The notes under the pieces were generated by a model. That model was not told the DNA's origin and did not search any database. It saw nothing but the letters and a program-made list of their open reading frames with translations. A stretch of 5,258 nucleotides of DNA, from NCBI GenBank assembly GCA_021296015.1, contig JAGWBG010000130.1, forward strand, positions 1-5,258, written 5' to 3'. The translations under genes were made by a program, and so were the position numbers. Every line of letters starts with the position of its first letter. Position 1 is the stretch's first letter. Positions 1 to 5,258 of this stretch are shown piece after piece. The stretch comes from Dehalococcoidia bacterium (lineage in GTDB: Bacteria > Chloroflexota > Dehalococcoidia > Lucifugimonadales > JAGWBF01).

Positions 1-696
1 ATGGCACCTGCGCAAATCTTCCGCACCCAGGACGGAGGCGATAGCTGGGATCCACTACCAATCAGGTTGGGGTCGGACGTAGTGTCCATGTCATTCCCTA
101 CCCGTGTCATAGCCATGGCAATAGACACCGTCCACTCCAATGAGATGTTCGCAGCGCTGGAGGTGGGAGGCGTGATTCGTAGTCTGGATGGTGGGGAGCC
201 CTGGGACCCCATCAACAAGGGCTTGGCCGAAGGAGGGGAGGACCGGTTGGACCTCCACGGGGTGGAAGGGAGCGCATCCCAGCCCGGCACAGTGTACATC
301 AGCACCCGGGAAGGAATGTTCCGTGGTGCTGACAGAGGCAACACTTGGGAACCCATTGATCTCGCGAGTTACTCGCCAATCACCTACACCCGTAACCTGT
401 TAATATCCCCGCAGCATCCCGACACCATCTACGTTTCCCTCGGTAGAGCGGCACGCAGCGAGGTCGGAGCACTGTTCCGCAGCCACAACCTGGGGGAGTC
501 ATGGGAACGGGTAGACCACGATCTGACGCCTCAGAGCACCATGATGGTTGTGGCAATCAATTCGCGGAATCCTTCACACATATTCTGCGCTACCCGTGAT
601 GGGCAGGTCTTCGGGTCTCTGGACGACGGTGCTACCTGGAAGGAATATCCTCTGCCCGAATCCGCCAAGGAAGTGTATGCCTTGGCCGTTGGGTAG
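1..696 (+). CDS. BNR/Asp-box repeat beta-propeller protein (sialidase-like fold), probably 5'-truncated by the window edge
   Basis: This reading frame ends at TAG 694-696 and carries five Asp-box-like motifs (S/T-x-D-x-G-x-x-W): residues 9-16 TQDGGDSW, 61-68 SLDGGEPW, 109-116 GADRGNTW, 161-168 SHNLGESW and 206-213 SLDDGATW. They recur every 45-52 residues, as expected for blades of a WD40/YVTN/BNR-like propeller. Strand motifs such as GGVIRS, EGMFRG and ALFRS precede four of the boxes. The fourth box has lost its Asp (N163) and the third has a degenerate first position. The family includes sialidases and VPS10/photosystem-assembly-like propellers, but the Asp box is structural, so no enzymatic activity can be claimed. 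The ATG at position 1 is the first base of the window and the first box starts only eight residues in. Relatives normally have at least one more blade before it, so the true start probably lies upstream. No signal peptide is visible in this part. Confidence 0.85.
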   Translation: MAPAQIFRTQDGGDSWDPLPIRLGSDVVSMSFPTRVIAMAIDTVHSNEMFAALEVGGVIRSLDGGEPWDPINKGLAEGGEDRLDLHGVEGSASQPGTVYISTREGMFRGADRGNTWEPIDLASYSPITYTRNLLISPQHPDTIYVSLGRAARSEVGALFRSHNLGESWERVDHDLTPQSTMMVVAINSRNPSHIFCATRDGQVFGSLDDGATWKEYPLPESAKEVYALAVG

Positions 697-710
697 GAAA
701 GCCGGGTCTC

Positions 711-739
711 TTCCCAGCACCCGACGGCGGGCTTACAAT
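711..739 (+). promoter_or_regulatory. Candidate sigma-70-type promoter for the GlcG-like gene
   Basis: TTCCCA at 711-716 (4 of 6 matches to TTGACA) is separated by exactly 17 bases from TACAAT at 734-739 (5 of 6 matches to TATAAT). It sits in the 73-base gap after the propeller gene and would give a leader of about 25 bases before the ATG at 770. The -10 box is good and the -35 is weak. A match of this quality can occur by chance, and read-through from the upstream gene is an alternative. Confidence 0.4.
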
Positions 740-756
740 GTGGTTAACGAAATTCC

Positions 757-764
757 AGAGGTGA
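757..764 (+). promoter_or_regulatory. Ribosome binding site that fixes the start of the GlcG-like gene
   Basis: AGAGGTGA is an extended match to the 16S anti-Shine-Dalgarno and lies five bases before ATG 770. It decides the start: the same frame is open back to 548, inside the propeller gene, but the upstream part is not protein-like and has no comparable site. Confidence 0.8.
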
Positions 765-769
765 TAATC

Positions 770-1189
770 ATGTACGACAGACCTCAGATGGGAATAGACC
801 AGGTCCAGGCAGCTATGGACGCTATGCTTGAGCAGGCTACCAGGCAGCCGGACAAGCCAGTGGCAATAGCCATTGTGGACGAGCAGGGAAACATTCTCTC
901 TTACGCCCACATGGACGGATGCCGGACCCTCCCACGTCAACTAGCCGTGAGAAAGGCTTACACCGCGGCTGTTAGAACGGTTGACTCGGGGGCCTATGCC
1001 GAGTCTCTCGTGAGCGGTGGTCGCGTCGTGTCGGAGATGGGAGACGCTAACCTTGTGGCGGTGCAGGGCGGAGTAGTCATCAGCCGACCCGGCGATGGCG
1101 TCATCATGGGTGGCATTGGTGTTAGCGGCCTATCTGCCCAGGAGGACGAAGACTTGGGGCGCATTGGTGTACAGGCGTTGAACCTGTAA
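770..1189 (+). CDS. GlcG/HbpS family (DUF336) small protein
   Basis: The product is 139 residues, normal for the single-domain GlcG/HbpS (DUF336) family. Visible family features are the N-terminal helix (about residues 8-26), the strand motif VAIAIVDEQGNILSYAHMDG at 31-50 (the usual form is close to VaVvDxxGxlvaxxRmDG), the helix with LAVRKAYTAA at 58-67, and the C-terminal GGIGVSG at 114-120 followed by an acidic ED-rich helix start. Members have been linked to haem binding and sensing (HbpS), to the glycolate-utilisation locus (GlcG), and to corrinoid or diol metabolism. None of those partner genes is seen here, so the specific role is unknown. There is no signal peptide, so it is probably cytoplasmic. 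It has its own candidate promoter and a strong ribosome site. It points toward the convergent 116-residue gene, leaving a 69-base gap in which I see no clear terminator hairpin. Confidence 0.9.
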   Translation: MYDRPQMGIDQVQAAMDAMLEQATRQPDKPVAIAIVDEQGNILSYAHMDGCRTLPRQLAVRKAYTAAVRTVDSGAYAESLVSGGRVVSEMGDANLVAVQGGVVISRPGDGVIMGGIGVSGLSAQEDEDLGRIGVQALNL

Positions 1190-1258
1190 CCCGGAAGACC
1201 CTTTATCCCATTGTCGCTGAAAACCTTTGGGTAACTGTCACTCCTGCCTGCCGCGCTC

Positions 1259-1609
1259 TCAAGCAGGCTCCGATTTTGCGTCCTTGTCCAGGAGAAGGCA
1301 AGCTTCACCCCACTGGTGGGGGCTATTCAGGTCCCATGCGTCCTGGCATCCGACGGGTTTGAGCCTGATCCCCTCGTCTCCCCCGTAAATAAGCATGGCG
1401 ACGCCTTCACCCGAGTCCTCCACCAGGACCGCGTAGGCGGAGCATTCGCCAGAAGCCGACCAACCGGTAACGTCGCACATGTGGTCTTGACCGTAGGGGT
1501 CCGAGGCCATTACTCTGGACACCCTTATGGGAACGCCCATAGCGTCGAAGACTCTCGTCAGTGACATCGGGCAATTAGCGCTTTCCGATACTTCTACTTC
1601 AATGAACAT
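1259..1609 (-). CDS. Hypothetical acidic 116-residue protein, last gene of the E1-E2-lipB cluster
   Basis: I do not recognise this family. The ORF runs from ATG 1609-1607 to TGA 1261-1259. GAGGT (plus coordinates 1618-1622) lies eight bases before the ATG, a proper ribosome site. The sequence looks like a soluble alpha/beta protein: an N-terminal strand (FIEVEVSES), a helix around 16-25, a central strand (SAYAVLVED, 57-65) and a hydrophobic AMLIYGG (71-77). It is acidic and has five cysteines (13, 45, 56, 88, 104), not spaced as a CxxC metal site. No membrane segment or signal peptide is visible. Overlapping ORFs on either strand lack a ribosome site and look like shadows, which supports this frame. 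It starts 54 bases after the lipB stop in the same direction, so co-transcription is likely, but any role in lipoylation or 2-oxoacid oxidation would be a guess. Confidence 0.65.
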   Translation of the reverse strand: MFIEVEVSESANCPMSLTRVFDAMGVPIRVSRVMASDPYGQDHMCDVTGWSASGECSAYAVLVEDSGEGVAMLIYGGDEGIRLKPVGCQDAWDLNSPHQWGEACLLLDKDAKSEPA

Positions 1610-1617
1610 AGCTTTGG

Positions 1618-1622
1618 ACCTC
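1618..1622 (-). promoter_or_regulatory. Ribosome binding site of the 116-residue hypothetical gene
   Basis: Read on the minus strand this is GAGGT, eight bases upstream of the ATG at 1609. It is the main evidence, besides protein-like composition, that this otherwise unrecognised ORF is translated. Confidence 0.6.
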
Positions 1623-1663
1623 GTCTGCTTTTGAGGTGATTTTCACACTGCACCTGTGAGAGT

Positions 1664-2380
1664 TCAGGGACTACCGTTCCTCACGGCAGGCTGCGCGACG
1701 GCCAGACCTTCAATGATTGAAGATTCAGTTTCCGTCATGCGCAACCCCATCTCACCGCCAAAGTGGTACACCAAGCTATATGCCACCAAGTCTACGTCCA
1801 CAGGCTCTCCCAGCTGCTTCTTCATGGAGGTTACGTCTCTATCGGTGATACCGCAGGGAACGATGTGATCGAAGCCCGAAAGGTCGGTGTTCACATACAG
1901 AGCCAGCCCGTGATAGGTGATGCCGCTACTTATCTTGACACCTATGGCGGCAATCTTCCGGTCCCCAGCCCAAACTCCTGTCAATCCCTCTATCAGCCCT
2001 GCCGTTATGCCGAAGTCGGCCAGCGTCCGAATGATTACACGCTCCAGGGTGCGGACGTACTTGACGGGACCACCCCACTCTCGTATGTCCAACACAGGGT
2101 ACGCCACTAGCTGGCCGGGGCCGTGAAAAGTGACCTGGCCGCCGCGGTCTATCTCGTGGAGGGAAATACCAAGCTCCGAAAGCTCCACGTCATCCAGCAT
2201 GACGTGGTCCCGGCTACCCCTGCGGCCTATGGTGTACACGGGAGGGTGCTCAAGGAGTATGAGGGTGTTGGGTTGCATCCCATCTGCTACTTCCTGGGCA
2301 AGGGCTCTCTGTACTTCCCAAGATTTCAGATATTCCACAACTCCCGCTCTGACTACTCGACATGTTACTGGAGGCGGCAA
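1664..2380 (-). CDS. lipB: Lipoyl(octanoyl) transferase LipB
   Basis: LipB transfers octanoyl from octanoyl-ACP to the target lysine of lipoyl domains, the first step of de novo protein lipoylation in the cytoplasm. LipA then adds the two sulfurs. The 238-residue product has the full family pattern: LLEHPPVYTIGRR at 42-54, the signature RGGQVTFHGPGQLVAYPVLD at 79-98, the catalytic lysine K142 in DRKIAAIGVK, HGLALYVNTDL at 157-167, and the thioester-forming C176 in IVPCGITD. K142 and C176 are the positions of the catalytic dyad in the Mycobacterium tuberculosis enzyme, so the enzyme should be active. The start is TTG at 2380-2378, chosen because GAGGTGA lies six bases upstream and the N-terminus then has normal length. 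Only 11 bases separate it from the E2 gene, whose lipoyl domain is an obvious substrate. The C-terminal tail after about residue 215 is variable in the family. Confidence 0.97.
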   Translation of the reverse strand: MPPPVTCRVVRAGVVEYLKSWEVQRALAQEVADGMQPNTLILLEHPPVYTIGRRGSRDHVMLDDVELSELGISLHEIDRGGQVTFHGPGQLVAYPVLDIREWGGPVKYVRTLERVIIRTLADFGITAGLIEGLTGVWAGDRKIAAIGVKISSGITYHGLALYVNTDLSGFDHIVPCGITDRDVTSMKKQLGEPVDVDLVAYSLVYHFGGEMGLRMTETESSIIEGLAVAQPAVRNGSP

Positions 2381-2386
2381 TATGAA

Positions 2387-2393
2387 TCACCTC
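2387..2393 (-). promoter_or_regulatory. lipB ribosome binding site overlapping the E2 stop codon
   Basis: On the minus strand the sequence reads TGAGGTGATTCATATTG. The E2 stop TGA (2394-2392) shares its last two bases with the Shine-Dalgarno GAGGTGA, which is six bases before the TTG start of lipB. This strong site supports TTG as the start and suggests that ribosomes finishing E2 reinitiate on lipB. Confidence 0.75.
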
Positions 2394-3711
2394 AATATAC
2401 AGACGTGTCAGGCCCCATAGCCTCAAGCCGGGCCTTCACCGATTGAAGAAATGCGCCGGACTCGGCCCCGTCAACAATCCGATGGTCGAAAGAGAGGCAT
2501 ATATTCATCATGGAGCGTATGGCGATAGCATCATTCAGCACCACAGGCCGTTTTTGTTTTGCTTCTGTAGTCAGGATAGCTGCCTGGGGATGGTTGATGA
2601 TAGGCTGAGACACTATGGAACCCAGTGCACCCGTGTTATTTACTGTAAACGTGCCCCCCTGGACCTCCTGAAGTGACAACCTGCCCTGCCGAGCTTTGGC
2701 GGTCAGGTCGTGGACAATACGGGCCAGACCCGATATGCTCGATGAGTCCGCATTGTGTATGACAGGGACCACCAGGCCTTCCGGAGCGGCCACCGCAATG
2801 CCAACGTGGATACGTTTCTTCAGCGTAATCTTGTCACCACCCCATGTGGAGTTCAACATGGGATGCTGTTTCAAGGATTCCACCACTGCCTTGATAACGA
2901 AGGACAGGTAAGTAAGGGCCACACCCTCCCTTTGCTGGAACTCCGACTTGATGGCATCTCGATATTTGACCAAGCCATCTGCATCCACCTCGACCATGCT
3001 CCAGGCGTGAGGTATCTCAGTGGCACTCTTCATCATGTGCTGGGCTATGATGCGTCTGACGGGGCTAAGGGCTATGGTCTGGTCTTCAGATTCCTTCTGT
3101 TCGGGCGTTCGGCCCATCTTTGGTGGAAAGTCGAGGACCGTTCCGCCCATTCCAGCTTCAATGTAGGATAGAACATCACCTCGGGTGATACGTCCGCCCA
3201 TACCGGTCCCGGTCACCATTGTCAGGTCAACATTGTGCTCACGGGCCAAACGGCGCACGGCGGGAGAGTGACGGGTGCGCTCCTCGCTCGGTCCCCGGAC
3301 TGTGGTGGTCTCCTGGGACGTTTCAGGCTCCTCAACTCCCCCTCCGGTTGGCCCGACGGGCTTCACGTCCTTCAAAAGGTACCCGATGGTGCCCACCGAT
3401 TCGGGGGCCTTCTCTCGAGCTACCTGAGCCTGACTTGGTGGTCCAGTGTGAGACACAGAAGGAGGCCCGGCCTCCTCCGTCTCTATCTCAGCGATAGGAG
3501 CGCCCATTGGGACCGTTTCTCCCTCTTCGGCAAGGATTCGGCTCAGCACTCCGTTGACGGGGGAGGGGACCTCCATAGTGACCTTGTCGGTAACAACTTC
3601 CACCAATGGGTCATACCTCTCCAATTTGTCTCCGGGTTGCTTTAGCCACTTGCCAATTATTCCTTCTATGACGGACTCGCCAACCTGGGGAAGGTCTATC
3701 GTTATGGCCAT
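2392..3711 (-). CDS. 2-oxoacid dehydrogenase complex E2, dihydrolipoamide acyltransferase (branched-chain/pyruvate type)
   Basis: E2 forms the core of the complex and transfers the acyl group from lipoamide to CoA. Domains of the 439-residue product in order: one lipoyl domain, about 1-80, with the modified lysine K43 in VVTDKVTMEV; a Pro/Glu/Thr-rich linker, about 81-147; a peripheral subunit-binding domain, about 148-186, reading HSPAVRRLAREHNVDL and GTGMGGRITRGDVL; a short linker; and the catalytic acyltransferase domain, about 213-435. The active site is intact, with H410 and D414 in SFDHRIVDGA. GTFTVNNTGALGS at 353-365 and IINHPQAAIL at 371-380 resemble branched-chain 2-oxoacid E2 more than E. 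coli-type AceF or SucB, but a pyruvate or acetoin substrate is not excluded, so I give no gene symbol. ATG 3711 has GGAAGGA eight bases upstream (plus coordinates 3720-3726). The gene follows E1-beta by 102 bases and is coupled to lipB downstream. Confidence 0.96.
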   Translation of the reverse strand: MAITIDLPQVGESVIEGIIGKWLKQPGDKLERYDPLVEVVTDKVTMEVPSPVNGVLSRILAEEGETVPMGAPIAEIETEEAGPPSVSHTGPPSQAQVAREKAPESVGTIGYLLKDVKPVGPTGGGVEEPETSQETTTVRGPSEERTRHSPAVRRLAREHNVDLTMVTGTGMGGRITRGDVLSYIEAGMGGTVLDFPPKMGRTPEQKESEDQTIALSPVRRIIAQHMMKSATEIPHAWSMVEVDADGLVKYRDAIKSEFQQREGVALTYLSFVIKAVVESLKQHPMLNSTWGGDKITLKKRIHVGIAVAAPEGLVVPVIHNADSSSISGLARIVHDLTAKARQGRLSLQEVQGGTFTVNNTGALGSIVSQPIINHPQAAILTTEAKQKRPVVLNDAIAIRSMMNICLSFDHRIVDGAESGAFLQSVKARLEAMGPDTSVY

Positions 3712-3760
3712 GTCATCATTCCTTCCCTGCCCTCTTCCCGTTTCCGCATCAAGGACCAGG

Positions 3761-3799
3761 AGATGGGGAATGTGCCGGAATCCCGGCCTATCTCCATCT
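3761..3799 (-). promoter_or_regulatory. Bulged inverted repeat between the E1-beta and E2 genes
   Basis: In the 102-base gap the minus-strand transcript can fold into a 39-base hairpin. Outer arms AGATGG/CCATCT pair perfectly over six bases, a three-pair segment GAT/ATT (with one G-U) follows, and an inner perfect stem GCCGG/CCGGC closes a GATT loop. No T-run follows, so it is unlikely to be an intrinsic terminator. A role in mRNA processing, stability or E1:E2 expression ratio is possible but inferred. Confidence 0.4.
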
Positions 3800-3813
3800 G
3801 AAAGTAGGGGGGA

Positions 3814-4797
3814 CTAATAAGCCGCCAGCTTTCTAAGGGCGGCAGCGATTTTGTCCGCATTCGGCATGTAGACATCCTCCAGCGTAGGTGCAAAGGGCAT
3901 AGTAGGAATGTCGGGACCGCAGAGCCTGGTTACAGGGCCGTCAAGGTACTCGAAGGCCTCTTCGGCCAATAGAGCGGACACCTCGGCCCCCACGCCTCCG
4001 GTGATATTGTCTTCATGCACGATTAGCGCCTTGCCAGTTTTCTTGACCGAACTGAGGATTGCATCCCTGTCCAGAGGCTTGAGGGTGCGCAAGTCAACCA
4101 CCTCTGCGCTCACGCCTTCCTGAGACAGGGTGTCTGCTGCCTCAAGGCAGTAGTGGAGCATCAGACCATAGGTCACCACTGTCACGTCGGTGCCGCTCCG
4201 CTTGACGTCGGCTTTACCTATGGGGAGGACGTACTCATCATCGGGGACTTCTCCCCGTACCAGGCGATAGGTCTTCTTGTGCTCAACGAACACCACCGGG
4301 TTGTTGTCTCTGATGGAAGCCTTGAGAAGCCCCTTGGCATCGTAGGGAGTGGCTGGGGCTACGACCTTGAGCCCGGGGGTATGAAAGAAGTAGGACTCAA
4401 CATTCTGGGAATGGTAAAGGCCGCCGTGGATTCCTCCGCCGTAGGGTATTCTCACCACCACTGGCACGGGCAATTCTCCATTGGTGCCGTAGCATACCCT
4501 TGCTGCTTCACCGATGAGCTGGTTGGCAGCGGGCCAGAAAAAGTCGGCGAACTCTACTTCCGCAATTGGTCGCAACCCTCTGAACGCCGCACCGACCGCT
4601 ATGCCAACGATGGATGCCTCAGCGAGGGGTGTATCTATCACCCGACCTTCGCCAAACTCCTCTACAAAACCTTGAGTAGCCAGAAAGACACCGCCGCGCT
4701 TCCCCACGTCTTCTCCCATAATGAAGACCGTGGAGTCCCGTGCCATTTCTTCGTGCATGGCCTCCCGGACGGCCTCTATCAGCGATTTTACGGCCAA
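3814..4797 (-). CDS. 2-oxoacid dehydrogenase E1 component, beta subunit (transketolase-like)
   Basis: With E1-alpha this forms the thiamine-diphosphate-dependent decarboxylase (alpha2beta2) that loads the E2 lipoyl arm. The 327-residue length is typical of stand-alone E1-beta. Recognisable stretches are the N-terminal REAMHEEMARD (11-21), VFIMGEDVG (24-32), VIDTPLAEASIVGIAVGAA (53-71, with the conserved E60 that contacts the cofactor pyrimidine in this family), PIAEVEFADFFWPAANQL (77-94), the HSQ motif after GGGIHGGLY (H129), and the C-terminal transketolase domain with DLRTLKPLD (235-243), HEDNITGGVGAEV (261-273) and RLCGPDIPTMPFAPTLE (291-307). The start is TTG 4797-4795, because homologues begin at this point and the first in-frame ATG (residue 14) would cut into the conserved N-terminal helix. 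The gap to the E1-alpha stop is 12 bases, so the two subunits are probably co-translated. Confidence 0.96.
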   Translation of the reverse strand: MAVKSLIEAVREAMHEEMARDSTVFIMGEDVGKRGGVFLATQGFVEEFGEGRVIDTPLAEASIVGIAVGAAFRGLRPIAEVEFADFFWPAANQLIGEAARVCYGTNGELPVPVVVRIPYGGGIHGGLYHSQNVESYFFHTPGLKVVAPATPYDAKGLLKASIRDNNPVVFVEHKKTYRLVRGEVPDDEYVLPIGKADVKRSGTDVTVVTYGLMLHYCLEAADTLSQEGVSAEVVDLRTLKPLDRDAILSSVKKTGKALIVHEDNITGGVGAEVSALLAEEAFEYLDGPVTRLCGPDIPTMPFAPTLEDVYMPNADKIAAALRKLAAY

Positions 4798-4800
4798 AGG

Positions 4801-4808
4801 CCCCCCTT
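4801..4808 (-). promoter_or_regulatory. Ribosome binding site supporting the TTG start of E1-beta
   Basis: The minus strand reads AAGGGGGG within the 12-base gap between the E1-alpha stop and the E1-beta TTG. Its AAGGGG core is five bases from the TTG. It is purine-rich and correctly placed although not a perfect GGAGG. Confidence 0.55.
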
Positions 4809-4809
4809 C

Positions 4810-5258
4810 TTATGGTGCGTAAACGTGGTCGTAGGTCGTGGACGAATCGGGGTAAGGAGCGGCATCGGCGGCGTCCGTAGCCTGGTCCACTTCTGATCTG
4901 GACCTGCGCCGTACCTCTTCGTCCTGCTGCTCGGTGAGAAGTTGCGCTTCCAGTATATAGGCACGGAGCAGTGTAATAGGGTCGCGTTTGCGGGCCTCCT
5001 CGACCTCTTCGCCGGGACGGTAGCGCCGGTCATCGTCATCGGTCGTGTGGGGCATGAACCGATCCACTTTCATTTCCAGAAGCACCGGCCCCTGGACCCT
5101 TGCACGGCTTATAGCCTCCCTGGTGGCCTCATAAACGGAGAAAAAGTCCATCCCGTCAATTATAATTCCAGGAAACCCGTACCCGGCTGCCCTGGCGGCC
5201 ACGTTGTCTATTCTCATTTGCTTTTCCAGGGGGACCGAGATGGCATACCTGTTATTCT
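4810..5258 (-). CDS. 2-oxoacid dehydrogenase E1 component, alpha subunit (partial, 5' end beyond the window)
   Basis: The last 148 residues are visible, ending YAP at TAA 4812-4810. The frame stays open through the window edge, and the codons before the ATG at 5217 read NNRYAISVPLEKQ. That is the family's ENNxYAIS segment, so the ATG at 5217 is internal and the gene is cut. The leading Asn pair is the end of the thiamine-diphosphate/Mg motif GDG-x(n)-NN; the GDG half lies outside. Further family marks are DGMDFFSVYEATREAISRAR (visible residues 34-53), GPVLLEMKV (56-64), and the loop PHTTDDDDRRYR (69-80), which matches the conserved HT/S-x-DD-xx-YR phosphorylation-loop region and is closer to the PdhA/BkdA forms of Gram-positive-like bacteria than to acetoin AcoA. 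Full-length members are about 320-400 residues, so more than half is missing. The operon promoter must also lie beyond 5258. Confidence 0.93.
   Translation of the reverse strand, partial: NNRYAISVPLEKQMRIDNVAARAAGYGFPGIIIDGMDFFSVYEATREAISRARVQGPVLLEMKVDRFMPHTTDDDDRRYRPGEEVEEARKRDPITLLRAYILEAQLLTEQQDEEVRRRSRSEVDQATDAADAAPYPDSSTTYDHVYAP

Noticed and set aside
548..769. Upstream extension of the GlcG-like reading frame into the propeller gene
   Set aside because: The added 74 residues are basic, Pro/Arg-rich and unlike the family, and overlap a gene with clear motifs in another frame. The strong ribosome site is at 757-764, directly before ATG 770.
1190..1258. Possible bidirectional terminator between the convergent genes
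   Set aside because: Only weak pairings such as ACCC/GGGT were found, without continuous stems or T-runs. Rho-dependent or overlapping read-through termination cannot be told apart here.
994..1308. 104-residue minus-strand ORF across the GlcG-like gene end and the convergent gap
   Set aside because: It is antisense to a well-supported family gene, Ser/Pro/Thr-rich, has no ribosome site, and overlaps the better-supported 116-residue ORF in another frame.
1643..1659. TCACA-N7-TGTGA inverted repeat between lipB and the 116-residue gene
   Set aside because: The arms are only five bases, no T-run follows on the minus strand, and the half-sites are in the opposite order to a CRP-type TGTGA-N6-TCACA operator. 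Chance is likely.
1631..1868. Plus-strand GAGGTGAT at 1633-1640 followed by a 70-residue ORF from about 1656
   Set aside because: The spacing to the GTG is too long (about 15 bases), and the ORF lies almost entirely antisense to the lipB 3' end without recognisable features.
3702..3893. 63-residue minus-strand ORF between E1-beta and E2, ending MMTWP and overlapping the E2 start
   Set aside because: It has no protein-like features and overlaps the conserved end of E1-beta. The two ATGs just before the E2 ATG are out of frame and sit too close to the ribosome site (one base for the first), so E2 initiation at 3711 is preferred.
4153..4896. 247-residue plus-strand ORF opposite E1-beta
   Set aside because: It is the antisense shadow of E1-beta and the E1-alpha tail. 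Its length is explained by codon composition on the other strand and it shows no domain motif.

Overview
The window reads as bacterial chromosome of moderate GC content with tightly packed genes. It has two parts facing each other. On the plus strand, positions 1-1189, lie two accessory genes: the end of a BNR/Asp-box beta-propeller protein and a small GlcG/HbpS-family (DUF336) protein. On the minus strand, positions 5258 down to 1259, lies a co-directional cluster for a 2-oxoacid dehydrogenase complex: E1-alpha (cut by the window end), E1-beta, E2 (lipoate acyltransferase), then lipB (octanoyltransferase), then a 116-residue protein I do not recognise. No RNA gene, CRISPR array, insertion sequence or prophage gene is visible, and no gene-free stretch exceeds 300 bases.

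The minus-strand genes form one pathway. E1-alpha/beta decarboxylate a 2-oxoacid with thiamine diphosphate and pass the acyl group to the lipoyl-lysine arm of E2, which makes the acyl-CoA. That arm must first be built by LipB, which moves octanoyl from acyl carrier protein to the E2 lysine, and by lipoyl synthase LipA, which is not seen here. The lipB Shine-Dalgarno overlaps the E2 stop codon, so the substrate protein and its modifying enzyme are probably co-translated. E3 (dihydrolipoamide dehydrogenase) is also not in the window. The separate E1-alpha and E1-beta genes and the E2 catalytic-domain motifs fit the branched-chain/pyruvate (BCKDH/PDH) class found in Gram-positive-like, Chloroflexota, Deinococcus and archaeal lineages. 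They do not fit the single-chain AceE type.

Taxon is inference only. The mix of a BNR-repeat protein, a GlcG-like protein, an alpha2beta2-type E1 and TTG starts behind strong GGAGGTGA-type ribosome sites would suit Chloroflexota (for example Dehalococcoidia/SAR202-like bacteria), but this cannot be settled without a search.

The two gene sets converge at 1189/1259 with a 69-bp gap in which I see no convincing terminator. Most of the content is ordinary metabolism. The points deserving a second look are the E2-lipB coupling, the unknown gene at the end of the operon, a bulged hairpin between E1-beta and E2, and two TTG starts. I did not find evidence for a novel defence, mobile or regulatory system.
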